From Miniphocaeibacter halophilus (lineage in GTDB: Bacteria; Bacillota; Clostridia; Tissierellales; Peptoniphilaceae), in contig NZ_CP066744.1 of NCBI RefSeq assembly GCF_016458825.1, forward strand, positions 5,001 through 69,000: a stretch of DNA of 64,000 bases, given 5' to 3'. The position numbers and the translations under genes were made by a program. Positions 47,532 to 57,330 of this stretch are shown piece by piece. The notes under the pieces were generated by a model. It had not been told where the DNA came from. It was given only the letters and a program-made list of their open reading frames with translations, and searched no databases. Numbering within the stretch: position 1 is the stretch's first letter; each line of letters opens with the position of its first letter.

Positions 47532-48017
47532 TTAAAACGGTATATCTTCATCATTTAATGGGAAGGCATCGTCACCTAACCCAAAATTATCATCACTAAC
47601 ATCTTGATTAAAACCTGCATTTTGGTTATAGTTATTAACTTGATTAAATCCTGTATTCATACCTTGTCCTGAAGAAGGATTACTTCCTATGAACTCTACT
47701 CTTTCTGCGACTACATCAGTTCTATAAACTCTATTGCCATCTTGACCATCATAAGAACTTGTTTGTATTCTTCCTTGAATAGCAACTTGCCTTCCTTTAG
47801 ACAAATAATTAGCAACTAATTCTGCAGTTTTACCCCAAGCAATACAACCAATAAAATCAGCTGTTGGTTGCCCCTTTTGTTCCATTTCCATTTTTTTATC
47901 TCTAGATAAACCTCTGTCAACTGCTAGTGTAAATCTACACATAGCCACTCCAGTTCCTGCAGTATATCTTAATTCAGGATCTCTTGTAAGTCTACCAATC
48001 AATATAACATTATTCAA
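47532..48017 (-). CDS. ssb: single-stranded DNA-binding protein
   Basis: 161 residues. The OB-fold N-terminal part (MNNVILIGRLTRDPELRYT) is followed by an Asn/Gln-rich linker (about 110-145) and the acidic partner-binding tip NDEDIPF. It lies between rpsF and rpsR as in most Firmicutes. Confidence 0.96.
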   Translation of the reverse strand: MNNVILIGRLTRDPELRYTAGTGVAMCRFTLAVDRGLSRDKKMEMEQKGQPTADFIGCIAWGKTAELVANYLSKGRQVAIQGRIQTSSYDGQDGNRVYRTDVVAERVEFIGSNPSSGQGMNTGFNQVNNYNQNAGFNQDVSDDNFGLGDDAFPLNDEDIPF

Positions 48018-48032
48018 GTTAATTCCTCCTAC

Positions 48033-48317
48033 CTATGCATCTTTTCTTACAAACATATAACGAATGATTGCATCAGATATTCTACTTCTTCTTTCTATCT
48101 CTGTAATCAACTCAGGATTAGCTTCAAAATCTACAATATAATAGTATCCTTCTTTAATATAGTCAATTTCATAAGCTAATTTTCTTTTACCCCAGTCTGA
48201 AATTTCAGAGATTTTACCGTTCGATTCTATAGTTTCTTTTATACGATCAAAAGCTTGATTTCTTGCTTCATCTTCCAAATCTGGTTTAAATACTAAAACA
48301 CCTTCGTATTTTCTCAT
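48033..48317 (-). CDS. rpsF: 30S ribosomal protein S6
   Basis: 94 residues, from [14 protein letters not shown] to [12 protein letters not shown] 48317 follows AAGGAGGTG at the right distance; an upstream in-frame start at 48359 runs through that site. Confidence 0.95.
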   Translation of the reverse strand: MRKYEGVLVFKPDLEDEARNQAFDRIKETIESNGKISEISDWGKRKLAYEIDYIKEGYYYIVDFEANPELITEIERRSRISDAIIRYMFVRKDA

Positions 48318-48324
48318 TAAATAC

Positions 48325-48372
48325 ACCTCCTTCTGGTCTCTGGCCACTTTACGTAGCAAGGATTACCTAAGT
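48325..48372 (-). promoter_or_regulatory. possible S6:S18-binding leader of rpsF
   Basis: The 5' leader reads GGUAAUCCUUGCUACGU and GGCCAGAGACC just before the ribosome-binding site. This resembles the conserved leader where S6:S18 bind their own mRNA in Firmicutes. The structure was not folded, so it remains tentative. Confidence 0.4.
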
Positions 48373-48475
48373 ATATTACCATATAAGTAATAATTTTACA
48401 AATTAATTTTCATAAAGATTATGTAATATTTATAATAAATGGTATACTAAAAAATATACATTATGGAGGTAATTC

Positions 48476-49150
48476 ATGAAACATAATTTTATTCCAGAAA
48501 TTAAATCTAACCTTAGAACTCGTTCAGTTAAGGTTCCTAATGTCATTAGAAAATGTAGTGGTATTATTATTTTAAATAAAAGAATAAAATCCTTGATTTT
48601 TTCTACAGATGTTGCTGTAATCCAAAATAGTAATCCTGATGCCGTTATGGCAGTTTATCCATTTACACCAACTTTAACCATTACCCAGGCACTTTTATCT
48701 TCTTCTTTCACTCCCTTATTTATAGGAGTAGGAGGAGGTTTAACATCTGGTGAAAGATCTTTAACACTAGCCCTTCAAGCTGAATTACTTGGAGCATATG
48801 GTGTAGTTGTAAACGCACCTATGCAAAATGATACCTTGGCCTTAATAGCTGAATCCTTAGATATACCAATAGTAGCTACTATTGTTTCTGAAAATGATGA
48901 TTTTGAAGGAAAGGCAAAGGCAGGTGCAAATATCTTTAATATTTCCGGTGGAAAAAATACAATAAATATAGTTAGAAAAGCTAGAAATATATTTGGTCCT
49001 GAATTTCCTATAATAGCAACTGGTGGAAAAACAGATGAACAAATAGAGGCAACTATTGATGCTGGTGCAAATGCAATTACATATACACCTCCATCAAGTG
49101 CAGAAATTTTTGCAGAAGTAATGAGAAAATATAGAGAAGATAAAAAATAA
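48476..49150 (+). CDS. conserved TIM-barrel-like protein of unknown function
   Basis: 224 residues. It has repeated beta/alpha units with phosphate-binding-like ends: GVGGGLTSGERS, the NISGGKNT block, IIATGGKTDEQI and DAGANAITYTPPS. Similar proteins occur in clostridia, usually labelled hydrolase without evidence. It is a single gene; GGAGGT precedes the ATG. Its stop codon lies within the terminator copy that flanks the insertion sequence. Confidence 0.65.
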   Translation: MKHNFIPEIKSNLRTRSVKVPNVIRKCSGIIILNKRIKSLIFSTDVAVIQNSNPDAVMAVYPFTPTLTITQALLSSSFTPLFIGVGGGLTSGERSLTLALQAELLGAYGVVVNAPMQNDTLALIAESLDIPIVATIVSENDDFEGKAKAGANIFNISGGKNTINIVRKARNIFGPEFPIIATGGKTDEQIEATIDAGANAITYTPPSSAEIFAEVMRKYREDKK

Positions 49151-49172
49151 ACCCATAAAAATGGGTTTATTT
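49145..49172. repeat. left target-site duplication (terminator hairpin)
   Basis: A 28-bp palindromic terminator (AAATAAACCC, loop, GGGTTTATTT) is repeated exactly at 50701-50728 on the other side of the IS. It contains the stop codon of the upstream plus-strand gene and the transposase stop codon. Confidence 0.85.
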
Positions 49173-50642
49173 CAGATTGAAGACAAAAGGCATTTTAGAA
49201 TTTATCAATAATCTAAAATGCCTTTTTAAAATTCTGAAATTTGAAATATTTTTCAAATCTTCAAATAAAACATGTAATTCGGAAGAATTCTTATACCTTT
49301 TCCATATGATTTTTGCCAACTTCTTTAAATTCATGCACCCAAATAAGAGGTATAGTTCATTTTTAACTCTTTCTAAACCCCTATGTAATGTGTATCGCAT
49401 CCCATGTAATTCTTTTGCATCAGCGAAAACTCTCTCTATTGTTTCTTTCCTTCTTCCATATTTTTCTTTAAATCCTTTAGTATGTCTAATATCTTCGCAT
49501 TTTTCTATGTATTCTTCCCAGATATGACGAGTTACTACTTTTTGATTATTCTTACTTTCTGTACAATTTTTGACATATTTACAGTTTTTACAATCGTTAG
49601 GATTACTTTTATATTCTTGATATCCATTTCTATTGGTTGTACTATATTTTAATATTTTGTTATTTGGACATATATAACAATCATAATATTCATCATAAAC
49701 ATATTCATATTTTTTATAGAACCCTTTTTTTGTCATTGGTCTTTTATATGGTAATAATGGTATTTTATCATTATCAAGTATTTGTTTTGCTATTGCCGGT
49801 GTTTTATATCCTGCATCAATTGCTATGTATTTATTACTTTTATATTTATTCTTTATTCTCTCATATAATATAGGAAATACTGTTGAATCATGTTTATTTC
49901 CTGAGGTTACTTCAAAATCAAGTATTATTCCATAATCATTACACGCTGTATTTGATAAATATGCAAATACTTTTTTATGCTCTCCTTTATGAAATATTCC
50001 ACAATCTGGGTCATTTTTACTTACTGTTATTTCTTTTGTTTTGATTTCTTCGTTTTTTTTTAATGGTTTTTTATTATGATTTTTTCTATCTTCATTTATT
50101 TCTTTTTCTAATATGTCTTGGTAATATTTAACAGATTCTTCTACTTCTATGGTTTCTTTATTATGTATATTTGCATTTGCCTTTATATGAGTTCCATCTA
50201 TGTATATATTTTCTTCTGTAAGTAATCCACATTTAGCTATTTCATTTAAAATTCTGAAAAATATTTGTTCAAAAATATCTGTTCCTTTAAATCGTCTTTG
50301 ATAATTTTTACTAAAGGTTGAGAAATGTGGTATTTTCTCAGTTAATCCATATCCTAAGTACCATCTATATGCTGCATTAACTTCTATTTCTTTTATTGTT
50401 TGTCGCATAGACCTAATTCCAAATGTATATTGGATAATATTTAATTTTATTAAAACAACAGGATCTATACTTTCGGCTCCTGTTTTAGAATAAAGATCTT
50501 TTACTAAATCGTAGATAAAGCTTAAATCAATAACTTGATCCAGTTTTCTTACCAAATGATCTTGTGGAACTAATGAATCTAAACTTAATATCTCTATTTG
50601 TGTTTTACTTATCTTGTCTTTTTTACCCATCATTTTTATCAC
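49167..50642 (-). CDS. IS1182-family DDE transposase
   Basis: 491 residues, apparently intact. It has the N-terminal LDSLVPQDHLVRKLDQVIDL and a catalytic core with IDGTHIKAN, IAIDAGYKTPA and RKETIERVFADAKELHGMRY, the last supplying the Glu of the DDE triad. A Cys-rich CxxC segment (YDCYICPN, CKNCKYVKNC) lies between, as in IS1182 enzymes. The final Lys codon and stop lie just outside the element, in the duplicated target. Confidence 0.93.
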   Translation of the reverse strand: MIKMMGKKDKISKTQIEILSLDSLVPQDHLVRKLDQVIDLSFIYDLVKDLYSKTGAESIDPVVLIKLNIIQYTFGIRSMRQTIKEIEVNAAYRWYLGYGLTEKIPHFSTFSKNYQRRFKGTDIFEQIFFRILNEIAKCGLLTEENIYIDGTHIKANANIHNKETIEVEESVKYYQDILEKEINEDRKNHNKKPLKKNEEIKTKEITVSKNDPDCGIFHKGEHKKVFAYLSNTACNDYGIILDFEVTSGNKHDSTVFPILYERIKNKYKSNKYIAIDAGYKTPAIAKQILDNDKIPLLPYKRPMTKKGFYKKYEYVYDEYYDCYICPNNKILKYSTTNRNGYQEYKSNPNDCKNCKYVKNCTESKNNQKVVTRHIWEEYIEKCEDIRHTKGFKEKYGRRKETIERVFADAKELHGMRYTLHRGLERVKNELYLLFGCMNLKKLAKIIWKRYKNSSELHVLFEDLKNISNFRILKRHFRLLINSKMPFVFNLK

Positions 50643-50700
50643 CCTATATTATTTTTACCCATTTTAAAAGGCTGCTGACAATTTCATTGTCAACAGCCTG
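49173..50700 (-). mobile_element. IS1182-family insertion sequence inserted in a terminator
   Basis: 1528 bp bounded by imperfect inverted ends CAGATTGAAGACAA (left) and CAGGCTGTTGACAA (right, read inward) and flanked by 28-bp direct repeats. It has one transposase ORF. A strong internal hairpin (50671-50699, GGCTGTTGACAAT arm) sits at the right end and could shield the transposase from outside transcription. Confidence 0.88.
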
Positions 50701-50728
50701 AAATAAACCCATAAAAATGGGTTTATTT
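50701..50728. repeat. right target-site duplication (terminator hairpin)
   Basis: Exact copy of 49145-49172. It is followed by a T-run on the plus strand and serves as terminator next to the LCP gene stop at 50731. Confidence 0.85.
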
Positions 50729-50730
50729 TT

Positions 50731-51687
50731 TTATTCATAAGAATTTATTTGTGATTTGTTAAAAAAATATTCTGGATATTTTTCTAGGAATAATTTATTC
50801 ATTTTTTCTTTGTCTACATAAAAATAATCTACTGGATTTCCATTTCCATTGTACTCCCTACCTGTTGTTCCTTCCAGGGTCATTGTTGTCATTTTCGATG
50901 AATCGAATTTTACTGCCTGTAGTAAAATACTTCCAAAATTTCCTAAACTAAGGTTATGTTCAACATTATCTTTAAAAACCTTTAGGAGTTTTGGTATCTT
51001 AGGTAAATTAGATATTTTAGTAACTTCTTTTGCTAGTTGTTTCAAAAAGTATTGCTGATTTTCCATTCTTTCAAAATCAGAGCCATTTTTTAAAACCTCC
51101 CTTGCCCTTAAAAAATACAAGGATTGTTTTTCATCTAATACAGATTTTCCCTTAGGAATATATACACCTATTTCCGGTGCTTCTATAACCTGTGGAGAGT
51201 CAACTTCAACTCCTCCAATTACTTCAACAAGTCTTAGAACTGCATTATAATCTACACTCATAAAATAATCTATATCCAGTCCTGTTAACTGTCGTACAGC
51301 TTTTAAAGCACCAACTTTTCCATCATATGCATGGGCTGCATTTATTTTTATGTTGCTTCCATTATAATTAACCTTAGTATCCCTTGGAATTGATATTAAA
51401 TCTATGGTTCCCTTATCAAAATTAACATTTACCAATATCATTGTATCCGTTCTAACATGGTCATCTTGTTGTTCTTCACTTACATCGGGATTTTTATCAA
51501 CACCTAGTAGTAAAAACATAAGCTCATCATCTACTACCGGCTCTATTTCATTTCCTTTACCTAGCTCATCTCCAGTTATATCTACAGTAGTTGCAACCTG
51601 TAAATCTAAAAGTTCGTTTATTATATAAAACGCAGCTCCAAATATAAGTAGAAATGCGATAAATATTATAACTGATTTTTTTTTCAT
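50731..51687 (-). CDS. LytR-CpsA-Psr (LCP) family glycopolymer ligase
   Basis: 318 residues. One N-terminal membrane span (about 5-25), then the LCP domain: FLLLGVDKN, the catalytic-site region ISIPRDTKVNY, INAAHAYDG, and RAREVLKNGSDFERMENQQYFL. LCP enzymes attach teichoic acids or capsule to peptidoglycan outside the cell. It is a close paralogue of the protein encoded at 52876-53883, suggesting local duplication around fni. Confidence 0.92.
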   Translation of the reverse strand: MKKKSVIIFIAFLLIFGAAFYIINELLDLQVATTVDITGDELGKGNEIEPVVDDELMFLLLGVDKNPDVSEEQQDDHVRTDTMILVNVNFDKGTIDLISIPRDTKVNYNGSNIKINAAHAYDGKVGALKAVRQLTGLDIDYFMSVDYNAVLRLVEVIGGVEVDSPQVIEAPEIGVYIPKGKSVLDEKQSLYFLRAREVLKNGSDFERMENQQYFLKQLAKEVTKISNLPKIPKLLKVFKDNVEHNLSLGNFGSILLQAVKFDSSKMTTMTLEGTTGREYNGNGNPVDYFYVDKEKMNKLFLEKYPEYFFNKSQINSYE

Positions 51688-51837
51688 AATTCCTCCAATA
51701 TGGTGTATAAGATTTCTTAAATATTATATCATTAGAAAAATAAATATCAAAAATAATTATTTTTCTAAAACCAGTTATTTCAACATTTAGATTTTTTATA
51801 ATTTCTACAATAAATCTACAATTATTAAAAACAAAAA

Positions 51838-51863
51838 AATAAACCCATGTTTAAGGGTTTATT
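51838..51863 (-). terminator. fni terminator
   Basis: AATAAACCC/GGGTTTATT stem around an 8-base loop, followed by seven Ts on the minus strand. The last fni codons form the 5' arm. Confidence 0.8.
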
Positions 51864-52867
51864 AATTCCTTTAAATATCCTGTTATTTTATACTCAACAG
51901 TTGTCAATTCCTTAATATTTTTCTTTCCAAGTAAAACCATTAATATTTTTGTTTTTCTTATAAGAGATTCAACATAGTCCTTTGCTGCATCAAATCCACC
52001 ATGCATTAAATATAGTAATATTTCTCCACTAATAGCTGTTAAATTACCTCCAACTACTAAAGATTTAACAATATCCTGTGCTGTTTTTATTCCACCGCTA
52101 CTTACTATAAACAAATCATCTGAAATGCCTCTACATTCAATTAATGCTTTTGCCGTTGGAATACCCCATTCATATAAATCTGAATAATCTGAACTAAAAT
52201 TTCTAATATCTTCTATTTCTATAAAATTAGTTCCTCCAGCTCCTGCAACATCTATATATTTAACTCCTATGCCCTTCAATTCACAAGCAACTTTTTTAGA
52301 TATTCCAAATCCCACTTCTTTAACTATAATCGGCTTATCGTACACTTCAAGAAATTTAGAAATATTTTTCTTAATCCCCCTAAAGTGTTTATCTCCTTCT
52401 TCCATAAATAGCTCTTGTGCGACATTTAAATGTACTTGCATAGCATCGGCATCAATCATTTTACTAGCTTCTAAAAAATTTTCTATAGGAGCATTTGCAG
52501 AAATATTTCCTATGACTATATTATCTTTTCCAATAATATCCCTTACTATTTCAAAAGAACTTTTACATTCTTCTCTTTCAATAGCAACTGTTTGAGAGCC
52601 AACTGCCATAGGAATATTGAATATTTTGGCAAGTCTTGCTAAATCTTCATTAATATCAGCTAGTTCCTCTCCTCCTCCTGTTATAGCATTAATCATTAGA
52701 GGAAAACTAATATTCTTACCTAAAAATTTCATACTTGTATCTATTTCATCTAAATTCACTTCCGGTAATGCATTATTTTCTATATATATATCTTCAAATA
52801 ATGTTTCACCTTTATAGTCGGATTTTAAATAATTTTCTATATGTTCTTTTTTCCTATCTAGACGCAT
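51851..52867 (-). CDS. fni: type 2 isopentenyl-diphosphate delta-isomerase
   Basis: 338 residues, an FMN-dependent TIM barrel: RKKEHIENYLKSDY at the start, NAITGGGEEL, AVGSQTVAIE, VQVHLN-like MQVHLNVAQE, KEVGFGISK and AGAGGTNFIEIE. It interconverts IPP and DMAPP and complements the MEP gene ispE in this window. It follows an LCP gene by 8 bases. Confidence 0.93.
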   Translation of the reverse strand: MRLDRKKEHIENYLKSDYKGETLFEDIYIENNALPEVNLDEIDTSMKFLGKNISFPLMINAITGGGEELADINEDLARLAKIFNIPMAVGSQTVAIEREECKSSFEIVRDIIGKDNIVIGNISANAPIENFLEASKMIDADAMQVHLNVAQELFMEEGDKHFRGIKKNISKFLEVYDKPIIVKEVGFGISKKVACELKGIGVKYIDVAGAGGTNFIEIEDIRNFSSDYSDLYEWGIPTAKALIECRGISDDLFIVSSGGIKTAQDIVKSLVVGGNLTAISGEILLYLMHGGFDAAKDYVESLIRKTKILMVLLGKKNIKELTTVEYKITGYLKELINP

Positions 52868-52875
52868 TTAACCAC

Positions 52876-53883
52876 CTAATTAAAATTATAATTTCTATTT
52901 TTCTCTTTCGGTATTTCCGTATTTTCGGTTTCATACTTATCAACTTCGGCTTTATCTAAAAAATAATCTGGATATCTTTTAGAAAATAATTCATTCATTT
53001 TTTTCTCATCAACATAAAAATAAGAAATTTTTTTACCATTAGCATTATATTCGTAATCGTCAGTTCCCTCTAGTGTTTGAGTTGTCATTTTTGACGAATC
53101 GAATTTAGCTGCCTGTAAAGCTACATTTCCTAAACTTCCTAAATCTATATTAGTTGTAACATTGTCCTTATATACTTCTAATAATTCCGGAATTTTTAAA
53201 AGGTTAGAGGGTTTTGTTACTTCTTTTACAAGTTGTTTTAAAAAATATTGTTGATTTTTCATACGTTCAAGATCTGATCTGTTTTTTAAAACCTCCCTAG
53301 CCCTAAGAAAATATAAGGATTGATTTTCGTCTAAAACAGTTCTACCTTTTGGAATATGAATATTAATTTCCGGAGCGTTAATTTCTTGAGGGGAGTCAAC
53401 TTCTACACCACCAATTACCTCTACAAGTCTTAAAACCGCATCATAATCTACGCTCATATAATAATCGATATCAAGTCCTGTTAAATTTCTAACTGCCTTT
53501 AGAGTTCCTTCTATTCCACCATAGGAATGTGCCTCTCCTAATTTTATAAAACTTCCCTCATACTTGATTTTTGTATCACGTGGTAAGGAAATAAGGTCTA
53601 TTGTACCTTTTTCAAAATTTACAGTTGTCAGTATCATAGTATCTGTTCTTACTCTTGTATTTTGAGCTTCTCCTACAGCATCAATGTTTTTATCGACACC
53701 TACTACTAAAAACATTAATTCATCATCTACAACCGTTTCTATTCTATTTCCTTTTCCTAAAGATTCTCCATCTATATCAACAGTAGATTTAGCCTTAAGA
53801 TCCAAAACCTCATCTACTACATACCATGTACCTCCAATAACCACTAAAGACACAAAAAAAATCACTATTGACCTAAGCTTCAT
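52876..53883 (-). CDS. LytR-CpsA-Psr (LCP) family glycopolymer ligase
   Basis: 335 residues, same architecture as its paralogue at 50731: membrane anchor, FLVVGVDKN, ISLPRDTKIKY, and RAREVLKNRSDLERMKNQQYFLKQL. A short charged C-terminal tail (TENTEIPKEKNRNYNFN) distinguishes it. Two copies suggest separate polymers or redundancy. GGAGG precedes the ATG. Confidence 0.92.
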   Translation of the reverse strand: MKLRSIVIFFVSLVVIGGTWYVVDEVLDLKAKSTVDIDGESLGKGNRIETVVDDELMFLVVGVDKNIDAVGEAQNTRVRTDTMILTTVNFEKGTIDLISLPRDTKIKYEGSFIKLGEAHSYGGIEGTLKAVRNLTGLDIDYYMSVDYDAVLRLVEVIGGVEVDSPQEINAPEINIHIPKGRTVLDENQSLYFLRAREVLKNRSDLERMKNQQYFLKQLVKEVTKPSNLLKIPELLEVYKDNVTTNIDLGSLGNVALQAAKFDSSKMTTQTLEGTDDYEYNANGKKISYFYVDEKKMNELFSKRYPDYFLDKAEVDKYETENTEIPKEKNRNYNFN

Positions 53884-53961
53884 TTCTCCTCCAAGAGTGC
53901 ATAAATAATTACTAAATATTATATCATGAAATATACAATATCAAAATTCCAATATAAAAAT

Positions 53962-53996
53962 AATAGGAAAATCACATTATTTGTAATTTTCCTATT
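53962..53996 (-). terminator. terminator of the activase operon
   Basis: AATAGGAAAAT and ATTTTCCTATT form an 11-bp stem, with TATTTTTAT beyond it on the minus strand. Confidence 0.85.
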
Positions 53997-54009
53997 ATAG
54001 TATTAAGAA

Positions 54010-57000
54010 TTAATTTGCTAATTGTTGCTCTTTTAAAATCTCCTTGGCTTGAGAAAGCATTAATTTAACTCTATTAACTTGATTTACCTCACTAGCACCT
54101 GGGTCATAGTCAATAGGTATAATATTTGCTTGAGGATATAGTTGTCTAATTTTTTTAATAACACCCTTGCCTGTAATATGATTTGGTAAGCAACCAAAAG
54201 GTTGAATACATACTATATTATTAGCTCCATCCTCGATTAATTCAATCATCTCAGCAGTTAATAACCAACCTTCTCCGTACTGATTACCAAGAGATACCAC
54301 TTTTTCAGCATTCTTTTCCAAATCGGTTATAAATAAAGGAGCAGTGTATTTTGACTTTTTAAGTTCCTCTCTTACAAAATTTCTATAATATTCTATAAAT
54401 TTTACTCCAGCACTTGAAACTATGCTGCCTATTTTCCCTTTGGAAAGTAAGGTATTCTTATGGTGTGCATTTCTTAAACAATACATAAGGAAATCCATAA
54501 GATCCGGTAATACTACTTCTGTACCTTCTGACTCCAATATTTTCTGTAGATTGTTATTTGCTTCAGGTAAATATTTAACTAAAATTTCTCCAACAATTCC
54601 TACTTTTGGAATAATTTTATCTTCCACTTCAATATTGGAAAAATCTGAAATAATTTGCTTAACATTATTTTTAAATACTGAAATTTTATTTGTTTGTATG
54701 TCTTCTCTACATTTTTCAATCCAGTATCTTTTTAAATTATCTGTTTCATTTTTTTTGACTTCATAAGGCCTTGTAGCATTTGACACCCTCATTATTAAAT
54801 CGCCGTATAAAACAGCTATTATTAATTTATGTCCTAATGTTAAAGTAATATTAAAGCCAGGGTTGGTCTCTATTCCTTGAGCCGATAAAGCTATAACAGG
54901 AATATTTGGATGGCCTGCTTCAGCTAATGCTTTTCTAATAAATCCTACATAATTTGAAGCCCTACAAGCTCCACCTGTTTGAGTCATTAAAAGTGAAATG
55001 TTATCATTGTCATATCTTCCGGACTCAACTGCTTCCATCATTTGTCCTACTACTGTAATTGACGGATAGCAAGAATCGTTGTTTACATATTTTAAACCCT
55101 CGTCTATAACCTTTGAATCTACAGTTTTTAAAAATTCAAACTTATATCCTTCAGCTTCTAAAGCCGCTTGCATTATTTCAAAATGATCCGGCGCCATTTG
55201 TGGTGCTAAGATAGTATGTCTCTTCTTCATTTCCTTAGTAAAAGAAACTTTCTTAGGAGCTTCAACATTTATAGGTTTTACAAACTTTCTATCCTTCAAT
55301 GCTTGGGTTAAGGACCTTAACCTAATTTTAATAGCCCCTAAATTAGATACCTCGTCTATTTTTATTACAGTGTATATTTTTCCATAGGATTTAAGAATTT
55401 CATTTACTTGATCTGTTGTTACAGCATCAATTCCACATCCAAAGGAGTTTAACTGTACTAATTCTAAATCTTCTCTCTCTCCAACGACCTTTGCCGCTCT
55501 ATATAGTCTGGAATGGTATACCCATTGATCTAAAACCCTTAACTCTCCATCAATATCGTCATCATAGGTAAGAACACTATCCTCTGATAAAACTCCCCAT
55601 CCTAAGGATAATATCAACTCAGGAATTCCATGATTTATACCTGGATCAATATGGTATGGTCTACCGGCAAGAACTATAGCCTTTAAATTATTTTCCTTTA
55701 AATACTCCTGAGCTCTTCTACCTTCCTCTTTAACATCCATTCTGAATTTTTCAAGTTCATCCCAGGCTTTATCAACAGCATTAACAATATTTCTAGGCTC
55801 TAAATTTTCATCATCTAACTCTTCAACTAGTCTTTTTGCTAATCTTTTTTTATTTTGTAAAGATAAAAATGGATTCTTAAACTTTATATTCTTATCTACT
55901 AAATTCTCTAAATTATTCTTTATTACTTCAGGATATCCTGTTACTACGGGACAGTTAATATTATTATCCACATTTTTATACTCCTGTTTTTCATAGAATA
56001 TAGAAGGATAAAAAATCAAATCTACATCTTTGTCTATTAACTCCTCAATATGGCCATGAACCATTTTAGCCGGGTAACAAGCCGTTTCACTTGTAATAGA
56101 ATCAATTCCCTTTTCATACATTTCCCTACTAGAAGGTCCCGATAAAACAACTTGGTATCCTAAAGATGTGAAAAAAGTATGCCAGAAAGGATAATTTTCA
56201 TACATATTTAGTACTCTTGGAATTCCTACCTTGCCTTTTATAGCTTTTTTCTCTGGAAGACTTTCGTAGTAATTAAATAATCTATTATATTTATATTCGT
56301 AAAGATTAGGTAGTTTATCATTTTCAGAAATCTTAATACCCGCTCCACGTTCACATCTATTTCCTGTTATATATTTTTTCCCATTTGAAAAAATATTTAC
56401 ACTTAAGGCACATTGGTTACTACAAAGTTTACAATTTGTTTGTGTTTGCCTATAGGAAAAATCATTTATAAATTCTTCATCTGCTAAAGTTGAAACCCCT
56501 GTGGATTTTTCCTTGGCTATTAAAGCCATTCCCATGGCTCCCATTAAACCTGCAATATTAGGTCTTGTTGGAACTCTGCCTGTTACCTTTTCAAAAGCCC
56601 TTAAAATAGCGTCTCCATAAAATGTTCCGCCTTGAACAACAATACTCTTTCCAAGTTTTTTAGGGTCTCTTACCTTTATAACTTTTTGAATAGCATTTTT
56701 AATTACTGAATAACATAATCCTGCTGCTATATCAGCTACAGTAGCCCCTTCTTTTTGGGCCTGCTTTACTTTTGAGTTCATAAAAACAGTACATCTTGAA
56801 CCAAGATCCACCGGATTTTTTGATTTTAAAGCTTCATTTTGAAACTCTTCAACAGTTAAGCCTAAGGATTTTGCAAATGTTTCAATAAAAGAACCACAGC
56901 CTGAAGAACAAGCTTCGTTTAATTGTATTGAGTCTATAACCCCATCAGTAATATGCATTGCTTTCATGTCTTGACCACCAATGTCAAGAATAAAATCAAC

Positions 57001-57330
57001 TTCTTCATCGAAATATTTTGCAGCAGTATAGTGGGCAATAGTCTCAACTTCACCAATATCAACACCTATAGCAGCCTTAATAAAATCTTCTCCATAACCG
57101 GTTATACCGGAGGAAACTATTTTTGCTTTACTATTTAATTTGCTATATATATCCTTTAATACTTCTATTACTAATTCTAAAGGCTTACCTAAATTATTAG
57201 CATAATGAGTATATAAAATATTATTATCCTCATCTATTAAAACAACTTTAGATGTTGTTGAACCTGCATCTATTCCTAAATAGCAATTGCCTTCATAGCT
57301 ACTTAGGTCTGCATATTTTTTCCTTTTCAT
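54010..57330 (-). CDS. 2-hydroxyacyl-CoA dehydratase activase-like protein, C-terminal part (split gene)
   Basis: 1106 residues. A BcrA/BadF-type ASKHA ATPase domain (about 15-285) has GIDAGSTTSKVVL and the [4Fe-4S]-binding ACSSGCGSFIE and GSRCTVFMNSK. A Cys motif CKLCSNQC follows. The DUF2229 region has ETACYPAKMVHGHIE, and a further activase-related region ends near PFGCLPNHITGKG. In related Firmicutes this is one protein of about 1400 residues whose first ATPase domain is here a separate ORF. Its function is unsettled; it is not next to a dehydratase. Confidence 0.88.
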   Translation of the reverse strand: MKRKKYADLSSYEGNCYLGIDAGSTTSKVVLIDEDNNILYTHYANNLGKPLELVIEVLKDIYSKLNSKAKIVSSGITGYGEDFIKAAIGVDIGEVETIAHYTAAKYFDEEVDFILDIGGQDMKAMHITDGVIDSIQLNEACSSGCGSFIETFAKSLGLTVEEFQNEALKSKNPVDLGSRCTVFMNSKVKQAQKEGATVADIAAGLCYSVIKNAIQKVIKVRDPKKLGKSIVVQGGTFYGDAILRAFEKVTGRVPTRPNIAGLMGAMGMALIAKEKSTGVSTLADEEFINDFSYRQTQTNCKLCSNQCALSVNIFSNGKKYITGNRCERGAGIKISENDKLPNLYEYKYNRLFNYYESLPEKKAIKGKVGIPRVLNMYENYPFWHTFFTSLGYQVVLSGPSSREMYEKGIDSITSETACYPAKMVHGHIEELIDKDVDLIFYPSIFYEKQEYKNVDNNINCPVVTGYPEVIKNNLENLVDKNIKFKNPFLSLQNKKRLAKRLVEELDDENLEPRNIVNAVDKAWDELEKFRMDVKEEGRRAQEYLKENNLKAIVLAGRPYHIDPGINHGIPELILSLGWGVLSEDSVLTYDDDIDGELRVLDQWVYHSRLYRAAKVVGEREDLELVQLNSFGCGIDAVTTDQVNEILKSYGKIYTVIKIDEVSNLGAIKIRLRSLTQALKDRKFVKPINVEAPKKVSFTKEMKKRHTILAPQMAPDHFEIMQAALEAEGYKFEFLKTVDSKVIDEGLKYVNNDSCYPSITVVGQMMEAVESGRYDNDNISLLMTQTGGACRASNYVGFIRKALAEAGHPNIPVIALSAQGIETNPGFNITLTLGHKLIIAVLYGDLIMRVSNATRPYEVKKNETDNLKRYWIEKCREDIQTNKISVFKNNVKQIISDFSNIEVEDKIIPKVGIVGEILVKYLPEANNNLQKILESEGTEVVLPDLMDFLMYCLRNAHHKNTLLSKGKIGSIVSSAGVKFIEYYRNFVREELKKSKYTAPLFITDLEKNAEKVVSLGNQYGEGWLLTAEMIELIEDGANNIVCIQPFGCLPNHITGKGVIKKIRQLYPQANIIPIDYDPGASEVNQVNRVKLMLSQAKEILKEQQLAN

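Noticed and set aside
50671-50699. Separate terminator between the IS and the LCP gene
   Set aside because: The hairpin lies inside the right end of the insertion sequence and overlaps its inverted repeat, so it is part of the element.
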